Positions 17,899 to 27,761 are shown, counted from the first letter of the stretch. The stretch: 64,000 nucleotides of DNA from Magnetovibrio sp. (GCF_036568125.1 NZ_DATCTF010000012.1:1-64000); one strand, 5' to 3'. Made by a program: numbers and translations. The notes: generated by a model from the sequence alone, not told the origin.

Positions 17899-19107
17899 CT
17901 ATTGGGTCTGGGCATTCCAATCGGAAAGCCAGTCCTGTAAATCTGGCCCCGGCAACGGACGACAAACGAAATAACCCTGAATGAGGTCGACGCCGAGGCT
18001 TGCAACCAAATCCCAATCCTCTTGATCCTCGACCCCTTCGGCCACGATCGACATGCCGAGCTTTTTCGCCAGGTCCACGCTGGATTCCAAGATTGAGCGC
18101 GCGGTGTTGTCGCGCCCGGCGCCGTTGACGAAAGCGCGATCGATTTTCAATTCGGTGAAGGGAATGCGTTTAAGCTGTTCCATAGATGAATGGCCGGTGC
18201 CGAAATCGTCGATGCTCAGCGCCATGCCCTTGAGCCGCAAGCGGGTGAGAATTTCCAAGGGCTTGATGACATCTTGCATCAAGCGGCTTTCTGTCACTTC
18301 CAACACCACATGGTGCGGATTCATACCTGCGCCCTGAGCTGCGGCAACAATAAATTCGGGAAGGTCCAAACGGTTCAGATTGTCGATCGAGAGGTTCACG
18401 GCGATCTTCAAATCCAGACCGTTTTCCAACCAAGCGCCGCCTTGCTGCATGGCCACCGCCAACACGGTGTCGGTCAGCTGGTCGATCAGGCCGTTGTTTT
18501 CCGCTACCGAGATGAACGCGTCGGGAGGGATGAAGCCTTTGTCCACATCGATCCAACGCACCAGTGTTTCCACCCCGACCAACTGGCGCGTTTGCACCGA
18601 AACCTTGGGTTGGAAATACGCCGTCAACTTGCCGCCGTCGAGCGCGGCCTTGAGTTCTGCGGCGCTGACTTCAACGCCCGCGCGCGGGCCACGGGCTTCG
18701 GCTCTATTGAGGAATTTTTGCAAAAGCTCCAGCAATCCAGCTGGGGTAATGGGTTTAGACAGCGCACCGAGAATGGTTAAATTCTGCGCCATGCCCAATT
18801 GCGCCACGGTATCGAGAATGCGCTTGTCCTCGCCACTGATCAAAGCGACACCACCTTTGAAATCCCGTTCCACCAGATGGCGCAGAAATTCGATGCCATC
18901 CATTTCAGGCATGTTGAGATCGCACAGGATGATGTCGGGCGCACCGTCGGCATCGATGGTCGCCAACGCTCCAGTACCACTGTTGGCGGTGCGAATGTTT
19001 ACCCCACCGATCTTTTCGAGTATCCGCCCGATCAGGGTGCGGATGAATTCCTCGTCATCGACAATCAAATACGTCAAACCGGCAAGACCGGTTGATGAGT
19101 CACTCAT
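17899..19107 (-). CDS. REC-EAL response regulator, cyclic-di-GMP phosphodiesterase
   Basis: 402 residues. The receiver (10-130) has Asp63 in CDLNMPEMDG and Lys in LSKPIT. The EAL domain (about 150-395) has the catalytic set: VETLVRW (an ETL version of EAL), NLS, EVTES, DDFGTGHSS, LKID, EGVE and QGYFVCRPL. All metal- and substrate-binding residues appear present, so hydrolysis of c-di-GMP to pGpG is likely. It overlaps the upstream regulator gene by 8 bp and lies in the kinase operon, so its activity is probably phosphorylation-controlled. Confidence 0.88.
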   Translation of the reverse strand: MSDSSTGLAGLTYLIVDDEEFIRTLIGRILEKIGGVNIRTANSGTGALATIDADGAPDIILCDLNMPEMDGIEFLRHLVERDFKGGVALISGEDKRILDTVAQLGMAQNLTILGALSKPITPAGLLELLQKFLNRAEARGPRAGVEVSAAELKAALDGGKLTAYFQPKVSVQTRQLVGVETLVRWIDVDKGFIPPDAFISVAENNGLIDQLTDTVLAVAMQQGGAWLENGLDLKIAVNLSIDNLNRLDLPEFIVAAAQGAGMNPHHVVLEVTESRLMQDVIKPLEILTRLRLKGMALSIDDFGTGHSSMEQLKRIPFTELKIDRAFVNGAGRDNTARSILESSVDLAKKLGMSIVAEGVEDQEDWDLVASLGVDLIQGYFVCRPLPGPDLQDWLSDWNAQTQ

Positions 19108-19540
19108 GATTTTGCTTCTCCAAACGGGCGGGGTCGATGGGCCCGGAACTCAACGCCACCTTGATGCGTTTTTCCAAGGCATCGCGGGACATGGGTTTGA
19201 CCAAAAAACCGTGCACGCCAAGTTTCACTGCTGATTTCACAGCACCTTGTTGACCGTGTCCGGTGAGGATGATGATGGGTAAGTTCGGGTCAATATTGAG
19301 GGTTCCGCGGCGAACCTCTTGAATGACCTGAAATCCGTTCTTGTTGGGCATTTCCAGATCCAAGATGACCAACCCGATACGTCCGGCATAGGTGTTCAGT
19401 TTTTTAACGGCGTCTTCGCCGTCTTCGGCGGTCATCACTTCCCTTACCCCCATATCGCGCAGCAAGCGGGCAACCAGTTGGCGAATAAATTGTTCGTCAT
19501 CGACGAGAAGAACAACGAGATTTTCAAGTGACTGAACCAT
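19100..19540 (-). CDS. single-domain response regulator
   Basis: 146 residues from the ATG at 19540, chosen over a GTG six bases upstream because GAGGTG sits a few bases before the ATG. It is a receiver with DDE near 14-16, phosphoacceptor Asp61 (LDLEMPNKNG), LTGHG and the FLVKPM lysine. The C-terminal 20 residues are a charged tail without an output domain. The gene begins just after the hybrid kinase stop codon and overlaps the REC-EAL gene. It is likely a phosphorelay partner. Confidence 0.85.
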   Translation of the reverse strand: MVQSLENLVVLLVDDEQFIRQLVARLLRDMGVREVMTAEDGEDAVKKLNTYAGRIGLVILDLEMPNKNGFQVIQEVRRGTLNIDPNLPIIILTGHGQQGAVKSAVKLGVHGFLVKPMSRDALEKRIKVALSSGPIDPARLEKQNHE

Positions 19541-19547
19541 GTGCACC

Positions 19548-22500
19548 TCACAAATTCTCGATATGGGTTACGACGGCGTTGAACGCGGGAGCCAATTGTG
19601 GATAAAGGGTTTCGATTAAGGCAAAGTCAGCACTTTTTCCGGCTTTTTCCAGTTCGAAACACAAGTCCGCCAGGGCGTTCGCGCCGATGGCGCGGGACGA
19701 CGATTTCAGTTTGTGCCCGGCTTTGCCGACCCCGTCAGCATCCCTGGCCACAAATGCCGCATCGATTTCATCGATGATGCCTTTGGACGGCGCGACGTAG
19801 TCTTTCAAGATCTCGTTGATCAGGTCGTCGTCGCCGAAGGTTTCACGCAGGTAACTCGGATCAATGACGTCCGTCGACGCCAGTGCGGACTTGGGTGCGT
19901 CGAGTTTCGGTTCGTCTGGGCGTGCCAGGTCTCCCTCCACACTGACGGGCATCCACTTTGCCAGGACTTTTTTGAGCAACGCCATTTCCAAAGGCTTGGT
20001 CAGATAGTCGTCCATGCCCGACGCCAAACACCGATCACCTTCACCCTGCAGAGCATTGGCGGTGATGGCGACAATCGGCATATGGTCGATGTCACCTTGG
20101 TCTTTCTCCACCGCACGGATGGCACCGGTCATTTCGTAACCATCCATTTCCGGCATATGACAATCCGTTAGAACTAGGCTATAGCGACCCGTTTTCCAGG
20201 CATTAAGCCCCTTCTGGCCGTCGTCGGCCAGTTCGCATGCGTAGCCCAAGGCATTGAGTTGGCGGCGAATGACGTCTTGATTGGTCTTGTTGTCTTCGAC
20301 CACCAAGATCAAGCGCCCCAGTGCGGCGGCTTCGTCCGGGGTCGGCGCCTTGGCTGCGCCAGCTGTCAGCTTTTCATGACTGTCTTCGATGTCGGGGCTG
20401 CACCGACCGCTGGCCACGCCAAGGGCGTGGAGGAAGCGCGAACGCTTCATCGGACTGGTATCGACCACGACTTCGTCCGGCAACACCATGCCTTTTTTGG
20501 CTTTGCGGTCCGAGGTAAGGACAACGAAACGTAGACCCTTGAGTTTGGCGTTGGTGCGCAAGACGTCGATCGCGGTGTCGATCTTGTCTCTGCCGAAATC
20601 TGCGCCGAACACGACGATGTCAAACGGCATTGCATCATCGACCGCTTGGCTGGCAACGGCTTCAACCTCGGATAAGTTTTTGACGTTCTCATGGGTGCCG
20701 CCACGCCCGTCAATGTAAGGAGGGATATGCTCGAAGAACAAGTCTTCGTTGCTGACCAGCAACATGCGCAGCCCGGCCAGACTGGGTTCATCCTTGGGCG
20801 GGGAACGGCTGTCATCTACCTTGAAGGACAGCTCGACCGTAAAGGTGGACCCTTTGTTTTTGGCACTTTCAACCTTGATCTCACCGCCCATCAGTTCGCT
20901 AAGGTTTTTGCAGATCGACAACCCCAGTCCGGTGCCGCCGAACCGCCGCGTGGTCGAGCTTTCAGCCTGTGTGAACGGCTTGAACAAATTTTTGACGGCA
21001 TCCGGGCTCATCCCGATACCGTTGTCGATGATCGCGAATCTGACCGTCGCCTTGCCCGCAGTTTCGCCTTGCACCAGATCGGCGCGCAGCTTCACCAAGC
21101 CTTGGTGATCCTCTGTGGTTTCGGTGAATTTCACGGCATTGCCCAAAAGGTTGAACAAGATCTGGCGCAAACGCACCTGATCACTCAACACCCAGTGTGG
21201 GATGGCGGGGTCGATGAAATTGACGAACCGAACTTTTTTCGCGGTGGCGTTGGGAATCAATGTTTCCGCGACCCCCTCGACTACATCGCGGATCGAAACC
21301 GGAATGGTTTCCAACGTCAACTTGCCCGCCTCGATTTTCGAGAAATCCAAAATGTCGTTGATGATCTGCAGCAGTGCAAAAGCGCTGTCACGCACTGTGG
21401 TCATCATCTGCGCCTGTTCGGTGTCCAGTTCCGTTTCACGCAACAAGTCGATCATACCCACCACGCCGTTCATCGGCGTGCGGATTTCATGGCTCATCGC
21501 CGCGAGGAACGCAGACTTGGCGCGGGTGGCGCTTTCGGCCTTGTCGCGCGCATCGGTGATTTCGGATTCCATGCGCTTGCGATCGGTGATGTCGGTGGAC
21601 ATACCGCAAATGCCATCGGCGTTCCCATCCGCATCCACCAATGGGAACTTGAGCGATAGGAAGACGGTTTCCACACCATCTTTGGAGACTTTTTCTTCCG
21701 TCTCGATCAATTCCATACGGCGAATAACGTCGAGATCGTTGGCCCAAAACTGCTCGGCCATGTCTTTGGGGAAGACATCGAAATCGGTTTTACCGATCAC
21801 ATCTTCGCGCTTCACCCCCGTCACCTCTTCCCAGCGTCGGTTGACCAACTGATAGACGCCATACTTATCTTTAAAGAAGATAACCGCGGCGCTGTTGTCG
21901 ATGACGCTGTTCAACAACTGCTGGCTTTCCAGCAACGCATTTTCGGCTTGTTTGCGCAGAGTGATGTCCTGGAACGTCACCACCGCACCGGCCACATCTC
22001 CTAACTTGTGGATTGGCGTTGCGGTGTATTCAACCGGAACACTGGTTCCATCCTTACGCCACAACACCTCGTCGTTGACGCGACGCACCTCACCATCTTG
22101 ATAGGCCGCAAACATGTGGCACTTCTCACGCGGATAAGCGGAACCGTCAGGATAACTGTGGTGAACCAACTCATGCATTTTTTTTCCCACCAAATCCTCT
22201 GCCTCGAAGCCAAGTATCTGACACGCCGTGGGGTTGACGAAGGCCGTGGTGCCGTCGGCATTGAGGCCAAAAATACCTTCACCGGCAGACTCCAAAATTA
22301 AGCGATTTTGTTCTTCGCTTTCGCGCAGTGCCTCTTCGGCTTTCTTGCGTTCGGTAATGTCTAGGATCAAGCCATCCCATTGCATGAAGCCGTCGGTAAC
22401 CTCATAGCAACGCGCGGCGGCTTCCAGCCAACGCACTTCACCGTTGGCGCGGCGAATGCGAAAGCGCTCTTTCAAAAATCCATTGCTGGCGATCACCTCG

Positions 22501-25500
22501 CGGAACGCCTCGCGCACGTTCTGGTCATCGGCCTCGTGCAAATGTTCGTAAAAAATATCCGTGACATCGTTTTCATCTGCGTCGCCGAATTCGAAAGTTT
22601 CGTTCATAAAGGGACTGGCATAGGTGATGTGTATTTGCTCCGGCCCCAACGCCATGAACTGAAACACCATTGCAGGTAGATTGCTGGTGAGATTGCGAAA
22701 GCGTTCGGTCTGGCGCTTATTTTCCTCCAACGCCATGTTGAGCGCACGCTCTGTTTGCTTGCGTGTGGTGATGTCGGCAAAGATGCTGACGAAGCCTCCC
22801 CCCGTAATCGGTCCGCCACGCACTTCGATGTACTTGCCATTTGGGCGTTTGCGTTCGAAATTGTGCGCTTCGAAGCGGCGCGCAGTTTCAATCTTCTCCG
22901 CAAAGGCTCGCTCCGGGTCTTGATCGCCGAATTCATCGTGCTCGACATCGTATCGCGTGAGATCCTCGAACGATGCCCCTTCGAAGACCAGTTCTTCGGG
23001 ATAGCCTCTCACCTTCAGATACTGATCGTTCCACGCAATAAGCTTCAAATTTTTATCGAATGCGACAACGCCCACGGTCATGGAACTCATCACCGCCCTG
23101 ACCAGGTCGCGTTGCTCTTTGACCTCACGGGTTCGGGCTTTGACGCGGTCTTCCAATTCTTCCTTGGCGCGCAACAGTGCGCGGCTGGTACGTTCGCCCA
23201 ACGCCATGGTGAACAGGGTCGCCCCTACCGACAGTGACAGCGTCAAACCGATGATGAAGACGAATGTGTTGCGCAGTGTGATGGCGGGTTCAAGCGCTTC
23301 GTTCGCATCTATTTCGGTTGTAACGCCAACCCCCCAGTCGTTCAGCCACACCCACGCCCCCAAAACCGGAATACCGCGATAATCCGCATGACCGGTCAAG
23401 TCCATACCAGATTTTCCGTTCAGCACTTCTTGCGCCATGAAGGTGAGCTGCCCTGCGCCATCGTCCATGGGCACGCGCGACACCACATTGAAGATGCTAC
23501 GCTGACCGTTATTCAGCAGACCGATGTCCACCAATTCCTTTTCAAACCGACTTGCGGAAATCAGCCTTCCCTGTTTGTCGATCGCATACGTTTCGCCACT
23601 TTCGCCGATCATTCCTGTCTGTAGGATGCGCGTAAAATCGCCGGCTGGATCCAAAGCCTGGACCAGTAGGGCATAGACGACGCCTCTGGCATCCTTGATT
23701 GGGGCAGTGGCGAACATTGCTGACCGGGGCTCGTCGTTCTCAGATTTTGAAGGACCGATGTTCAACGGCGGAATGAAGACGCTCTCGCCTTCGAACGATT
23801 GCTTCAAGAGTTCGGGATACACGTTCATGATGGGATTGATCTGACCCAAGCCTCTGTCATCCATAGAGGCCAGAGTCGTGCCGTCTTGGGAAATGATGTA
23901 AAAATCCCGTGCCCCATTGGTTTTTTCGTTACGCAGAAAAACGGCGCGTATTTCAGTCTGAATCGCCGACGCCCTCAGAGCTTGCGCATTGCGTGGGATC
24001 TTGATCAAATCGCGGGTCAGGTTGAACAGCTCCGGCGACTGCCCCAATTGCGCGACCAAGGATTCTTTTTCCTCGCGCCAGATCCGCAACCGCTCGACCG
24101 TACTCGACAAAACCGTGCGCAGATTGAGCCCCACCCCTGCCACGATGCGCGATCGGTTGTGCTCGTAAGCGAACCACCCGACAGCCGCGACAAAGATCAC
24201 CAATATGCCCAGGGTGCCGACCATGACCATGCGAAAGCGCACCCCCCCCATTTGAAGCGCGACTCTGTCGTACTTGGTAGACTTCAGCAGCAACCGCATC
24301 AGCACCACCAAAACGACGAACACAACCAGCGTTCCCGCAACCAATATCAGCAACGGCGCTTCATCTTGGGGGATCACGATGTCCTGAACCGGTTGCGCGG
24401 AGGACACATCCACGTTCAATTCGGCAATGGGAAGCCACCGTTTGCGCAGACTACGCAGTTCTGCTGAGGTGATGGCGTCCAGACCTTTTTGGAGGATTCT
24501 GTACAAGTCCGGGGTCGTCTTTAAAACGCCCATCCGCAATTCGGTTTCATTGTTGGTTTTCAAGCCCGGGTCTAACGACAACTTGATGTTGGGCACGACG
24601 TTGGTGTCGAGCGTAAACGAAATAACGCCCAAACTTCCGAAAAAGGCGTCTATCGAACCGACCGAAACACGTTGCAACCCATCCAGGACATTGCCGACCT
24701 CAACCAGTTCCAGGTCTGGATACCTTTGCGCGAGTAAATCTGCGGTGGCGAATCCCTTGACCACGCCGATCTTGTGTCCTTTGAGCGCATCAAGGGTGTT
24801 TAAATCCGCATGATCATTGTGCAATGCCAGAACCGAAGGGGTGACCGCATAGGCTTTCGTATAATCGATGGTCTTGGCGCGTTCATCGGTCCAATAGAGG
24901 GCCGGAAGCACAAGGATATCACCGCGGTTAAACCGTTCGAGAAGTTCCGCCCACGAGTATCCGTTCACATACTTCACGCGCAATCCCGTCTTTTGCGCAA
25001 TCAGATTCATCACATCGACGCTCAACCCTTGCGGCACGCCTCCATCAACATAATCAAACGGCGGCCAATCCATTTCGTTGGCGACGGTGATGGTTGGATT
25101 TTGTTGCAACCAAGCCCTTTCCGTGGGCGTTAACTTAACCTTCGCCTCAGTGCCCGAACCGCCTCCGATCCCCGTCCAACGGGCCAGAATGTCTTGCTTG
25201 GCGGTGGTTTCGACCTCCGCCAAACCTTTTTGCAAAATGCTCTGCAACAGCGGCACATCTTTACGTACGCCGATCGCCAAAATGGTCGGCGCGCGTGTCA
25301 AACGGCCATGGACGGTGAGGTTGTGCATCACCTCCTGTTTCATGATGTACGTCGCCACGGCGCGATTGCCGACGTAGGCATCCGCCTTGCCTTGGGCCAC
25401 GGCTTCCAAGCAATCGCGCGTGGTTGGGTATTCGACAATGGTCACATCCGGGTGATTTTCGCGAAACCACCTCACATTGCCGAAGCCCTTTTCCAGCGCC

Positions 25501-26021
25501 ACGGTCAACCCCGCCAAGTCGGCTTCCGTGTTGAGTTGGGCCGCGTTGTTTTGTGCAATGATGGCATGCGGAATGGACAGATATTCGTCGGTGAAATTCA
25601 TCAACGGTTCGCGCGCGGGTTTCGGCGTGACGTCCATCAAGGCATCCAGCTTGCGCTCCACCAGTTGCGGGTAGATGTCTTTCCACACCCCGGGAACCAA
25701 CTCGATCTGCAGGCCGACACGATCACCGACGGCGGCAATGATCTCTGCGCTGATGCCGTGAGACTGCCCGCTGGAATCGACTTTGTTGAACGGTGGCCAG
25801 TCGGACATGATGCCGACGCTGATTTTTTTGTGATCCTGGATCCACTGAACTTCTTCAGATGTAAGGGAAACTTGGTCGGCAGACTTGGCGGGAAGGGGCA
25901 CCAAAAGCAAGCCGAACAGAACGCATGACATCAAAAAAACCGCATGTAGCCCTTTTCCGTGTGTCGGAAAGCACGCCTTAGCGGCCAATGCCAGACAGAA
26001 CCGGAACCCATTGAGATACAT
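19548..26021 (-). CDS. giant BvgS/EvgS-like hybrid histidine kinase with two SBP domains, Cache, four PAS, two receivers and Hpt
   Basis: 2157 residues. Order: signal peptide (about 1-48); two solute-binding family 3 domains (62-285 and 310-535); membrane helices (556-579, 597-619); dCache-like sensor (about 620-905); helix 918-940; PAS domains near 970-1090, 1105-1225, 1238-1355 and 1365-1483; HisKA with His1511 (MSHEIRTP); ATPase domain with Asn1628, DNGIGM and GGTGLGLSI; a degenerate receiver (1750-1870) lacking the Asp; a full receiver with Asp1953 (LTDCHMPEMDG); Hpt with His2103 (GHKLKSSSR). It combines periplasmic ligand sensing with a phosphorelay. The following three genes are coupled to it. 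The start could also be the Met at residue 31. Confidence 0.9.
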   Translation of the reverse strand: MYLNGFRFCLALAAKACFPTHGKGLHAVFLMSCVLFGLLLVPLPAKSADQVSLTSEEVQWIQDHKKISVGIMSDWPPFNKVDSSGQSHGISAEIIAAVGDRVGLQIELVPGVWKDIYPQLVERKLDALMDVTPKPAREPLMNFTDEYLSIPHAIIAQNNAAQLNTEADLAGLTVALEKGFGNVRWFRENHPDVTIVEYPTTRDCLEAVAQGKADAYVGNRAVATYIMKQEVMHNLTVHGRLTRAPTILAIGVRKDVPLLQSILQKGLAEVETTAKQDILARWTGIGGGSGTEAKVKLTPTERAWLQQNPTITVANEMDWPPFDYVDGGVPQGLSVDVMNLIAQKTGLRVKYVNGYSWAELLERFNRGDILVLPALYWTDERAKTIDYTKAYAVTPSVLALHNDHADLNTLDALKGHKIGVVKGFATADLLAQRYPDLELVEVGNVLDGLQRVSVGSIDAFFGSLGVISFTLDTNVVPNIKLSLDPGLKTNNETELRMGVLKTTPDLYRILQKGLDAITSAELRSLRKRWLPIAELNVDVSSAQPVQDIVIPQDEAPLLILVAGTLVVFVVLVVLMRLLLKSTKYDRVALQMGGVRFRMVMVGTLGILVIFVAAVGWFAYEHNRSRIVAGVGLNLRTVLSSTVERLRIWREEKESLVAQLGQSPELFNLTRDLIKIPRNAQALRASAIQTEIRAVFLRNEKTNGARDFYIISQDGTTLASMDDRGLGQINPIMNVYPELLKQSFEGESVFIPPLNIGPSKSENDEPRSAMFATAPIKDARGVVYALLVQALDPAGDFTRILQTGMIGESGETYAIDKQGRLISASRFEKELVDIGLLNNGQRSIFNVVSRVPMDDGAGQLTFMAQEVLNGKSGMDLTGHADYRGIPVLGAWVWLNDWGVGVTTEIDANEALEPAITLRNTFVFIIGLTLSLSVGATLFTMALGERTSRALLRAKEELEDRVKARTREVKEQRDLVRAVMSSMTVGVVAFDKNLKLIAWNDQYLKVRGYPEELVFEGASFEDLTRYDVEHDEFGDQDPERAFAEKIETARRFEAHNFERKRPNGKYIEVRGGPITGGGFVSIFADITTRKQTERALNMALEENKRQTERFRNLTSNLPAMVFQFMALGPEQIHITYASPFMNETFEFGDADENDVTDIFYEHLHEADDQNVREAFREVIASNGFLKERFRIRRANGEVRWLEAAARCYEVTDGFMQWDGLILDITERKKAEEALRESEEQNRLILESAGEGIFGLNADGTTAFVNPTACQILGFEAEDLVGKKMHELVHHSYPDGSAYPREKCHMFAAYQDGEVRRVNDEVLWRKDGTSVPVEYTATPIHKLGDVAGAVVTFQDITLRKQAENALLESQQLLNSVIDNSAAVIFFKDKYGVYQLVNRRWEEVTGVKREDVIGKTDFDVFPKDMAEQFWANDLDVIRRMELIETEEKVSKDGVETVFLSLKFPLVDADGNADGICGMSTDITDRKRMESEITDARDKAESATRAKSAFLAAMSHEIRTPMNGVVGMIDLLRETELDTEQAQMMTTVRDSAFALLQIINDILDFSKIEAGKLTLETIPVSIRDVVEGVAETLIPNATAKKVRFVNFIDPAIPHWVLSDQVRLRQILFNLLGNAVKFTETTEDHQGLVKLRADLVQGETAGKATVRFAIIDNGIGMSPDAVKNLFKPFTQAESSTTRRFGGTGLGLSICKNLSELMGGEIKVESAKNKGSTFTVELSFKVDDSRSPPKDEPSLAGLRMLLVSNEDLFFEHIPPYIDGRGGTHENVKNLSEVEAVASQAVDDAMPFDIVVFGADFGRDKIDTAIDVLRTNAKLKGLRFVVLTSDRKAKKGMVLPDEVVVDTSPMKRSRFLHALGVASGRCSPDIEDSHEKLTAGAAKAPTPDEAAALGRLILVVEDNKTNQDVIRRQLNALGYACELADDGQKGLNAWKTGRYSLVLTDCHMPEMDGYEMTGAIRAVEKDQGDIDHMPIVAITANALQGEGDRCLASGMDDYLTKPLEMALLKKVLAKWMPVSVEGDLARPDEPKLDAPKSALASTDVIDPSYLRETFGDDDLINEILKDYVAPSKGIIDEIDAAFVARDADGVGKAGHKLKSSSRAIGANALADLCFELEKAGKSADFALIETLYPQLAPAFNAVVTHIENL

Positions 26022-26595
26022 GTTTTTTTGCCTTTGAACTCGGTGCCATCTTCATTTTGGTCAAAAAGATATTCACCGACAAGGGATTTGTTTTTATTCA
26101 ATTCTAGCAAAAAGAGCGCCCAGAGCCCGTATACTCGACTCGATATACAAACCGAACGGTTCTTTGATTATCTGGAGAAGATGACTATAGGCATGCCATA
26201 TCAAAGGGCTTCTAAATCAGCCTCTTGATATTGAACATGTTTTGACTTTCTAGTCGTCGTTAAAGACCAGATTTCACAAACTTGTCGCCAAGATAGAGTT
26301 TTTCGCTTTACGGCTGCAAACTCGGCAGGGCCCGAGCAGGCCATCCGCCCCTATCAAATCTTGTACCCGCTTGATTGTGGGTGTGTTGTTGACGCCGATC
26401 CGGGTGCGGTCGGGGCACCGCACGTCACGAGGCCCTTGCCTTCATAGCCATAGCTGACCGCGGAAAGGTGCCCGGCCAGCGTATTGGCAGCGAACCCCAA
26501 CCCCGAATCGGCCACACACCATGCAACCGCCAGAGTCTAGGCCGGTGGGAAGGTATGTCCCTGTGTCAAGCTGTGGCTAAAACTTCATAGGGGAA
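26022..26595. other. intergenic region upstream of the hybrid kinase
   Basis: About 570 bp without a supportable gene. The part nearest the kinase (26022-26330) is A/T-rich and should carry its promoter, though I could not fix one. The part at 26330-26580 is GC-rich and holds only short open frames without starts. Confidence 0.5.
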
Positions 26596-26672
26596 TGGTG
26601 GGCCCGGCAGGACTCGAACCTGCAACCAGACCGTTATGAGCGGTCGGCTCTAACCAATTGAGCTACAGGCCC
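26596..26672 (-). tRNA. tRNA with CAU anticodon, probably tRNA-Ile2 (lysidine type), alternatively elongator Met
   Basis: A complete cloverleaf with encoded CCA: 7-bp acceptor stem GGGCCTG/CGGGCCC, D arm GCTC-GAGC, anticodon stem GACCG/CGGTC around CTCATAA, and T arm GCAGG-TTCGAGT-CCTGC. Pairs C4-G69 and C5-G68 match the known TilS recognition features of Ile2 and differ from E. coli elongator Met, which favours Ile2 reading AUA codons. The loop alone cannot separate the two. Confidence 0.93.
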
Positions 26673-26844
26673 CCTTGCATTCTCCAAATGCATCGGGTGC
26701 GTCTTCTCTCGACGCGCGCGCCCCGTTGCGGGGCGCCCCTGCTTATAGCAAGTCTGGCCCCACCCCGAAAAGCCCTATATTGCCTACTTCACATGCACCG
26801 TCACCGTGCGTCTCAATCGTAGAAACCACAGATGGGGATGCACC

Positions 26845-27228
26845 ATGGCCAGCAAAAATTTCAAGGTTACGCTGTTGCAAGTCGAATACGCGCGCGGCGA
26901 TATCGGCAACGATTGGATTTACGACCTCAATGTCGATGGCGCCACCAAACACTATCCCGAGCACACGTTGGATCCCGGAAGGACCGAAGTGCTCGGCGAC
27001 GTGATCGTGACGAAGGTCGTAAGCTGCCCCACGACGCACTATTCGTTTCAGGTCGTCATCGACGTCACCGAAGTCGACACCTTTTATAATGATCTCGGCA
27101 GCCGCACCGTGCGGGTCAATCTGCCGTGCCAATTCACGACGAAATTTGATGTGACCGTGGACGTCGCGGAAAACGGCGGGTCCGGCAGCGCATCTTTGAA
27201 ATTCTATTTTGAGGCGGATTTCCGCTAA
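26845..27228 (+). CDS. small hypothetical beta-rich protein
   Basis: 127 residues from the ATG at 26845, preceded by a GGGGA site; an upstream in-frame ATG lacks a good ribosome site. It is soluble with no signal peptide. The alternating hydrophobic pattern (FKVTLLQVEYARGD, HYSFQVVIDVTEVD, SASLKFYFEADF) suggests a beta-sandwich. I do not recognise a family. It stands alone between the tRNA and a convergent cupin gene. Confidence 0.65.
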   Translation: MASKNFKVTLLQVEYARGDIGNDWIYDLNVDGATKHYPEHTLDPGRTEVLGDVIVTKVVSCPTTHYSFQVVIDVTEVDTFYNDLGSRTVRVNLPCQFTTKFDVTVDVAENGGSGSASLKFYFEADFR

Positions 27229-27255
27229 GGGAGCCGTCGATCCCGCCGGGAGGTC

Positions 27256-27618
27256 TTAAGGCGCGTAAACGACGAAGTGTTTGCGCACGCGGCCGAGCGA
27301 TTCCCATTCGCCGTCGAAGTCCGGCCCCAAGGTGAAGGCCTGGCCCGCCGAAAAGGTCGAGATGTTGCCTTCGCTATCGGTCAGGCGCACCACGCCTTCG
27401 AGGATATGGCAGTATTCGGTTTCGCCGTTTTGACGCAAGCGGATATGGAAACGGTCCGACTGCCAGATGCCGGTGAACATCTTGCCGTCGGGGGACTCGC
27501 TGATCAACCAGGTGGTCGACTGCGGATTGCCGCCCAGCATGATCTCGTCACGGGTGGCTTCGACCTGGGGTTTGACGGCGGAAAGATCGTCAAACGACAT
27601 AACGTTATGCGCGGACAT
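27256..27618 (-). CDS. small cupin-domain protein
   Basis: 120 residues from the ATG at 27618 (GAGG site just upstream; a GTG two codons earlier is less likely). The single cupin barrel shows the pattern of the Cupin_3/DUF861 type: GIWQSDRFHIR, ETEYCHILEGVVRLTD and FSAGQAFTLGPDFDGEW. Metal-site residues are only partly canonical, so activity is uncertain. A 26-bp palindrome lies 9 bp upstream of the start, indicating tight transcriptional control, possibly by a catabolic or stress regulator. The gene appears monocistronic. Confidence 0.8.
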   Translation of the reverse strand: MSAHNVMSFDDLSAVKPQVEATRDEIMLGGNPQSTTWLISESPDGKMFTGIWQSDRFHIRLRQNGETEYCHILEGVVRLTDSEGNISTFSAGQAFTLGPDFDGEWESLGRVRKHFVVYAP

Positions 27619-27627
27619 AGGCACCTC

Positions 27628-27653
27628 TATCTGTTCGATTTATCGAACAGATA
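27628..27653. promoter_or_regulatory. 26-bp palindromic operator in front of the cupin gene
   Basis: Perfect 12-bp arms TATCTGTTCGAT / ATCGAACAGATA with a 2-bp spacer, ending 9 bp before the cupin start codon. The GTTCGAT-ATCGAAC core resembles operators of IclR-like regulators (inference). The regulator is not adjacent. Confidence 0.7.
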
Positions 27654-27699
27654 CCCTCACATTTGGTAATTGTCCAGCCACATTGACCATTATTTCGAT

Positions 27700-27738
27700 C
27701 AAAAACACAAAAGGCCGGAGCGACATGCTCCGGCCTTT
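27700..27738 (-). terminator. terminator after rpoD
   Basis: A perfect 12-bp stem AAAGGCCGGAGC / GCTCCGGCCTTT with a 5-nt loop, followed on the minus strand by a U-rich tail. It ends the dnaG-rpoD unit. Confidence 0.85.
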
Positions 27739-27761
27739 CGGATGTGAAGCAGATCTTTCGA

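Noticed and set aside
26354-26536. 60-codon open stretch on the minus strand that reads like a protein fragment
   Set aside because: It has no start codon, an upstream stop and no recognisable family; length is within chance for GC-rich DNA.
26718-26736. GC-rich hairpin (GCGCCCC / GGGGCGC) beside the tRNA as a terminator
   Set aside because: No T-run on either strand and it lies upstream of the tRNA, so termination is not supported.
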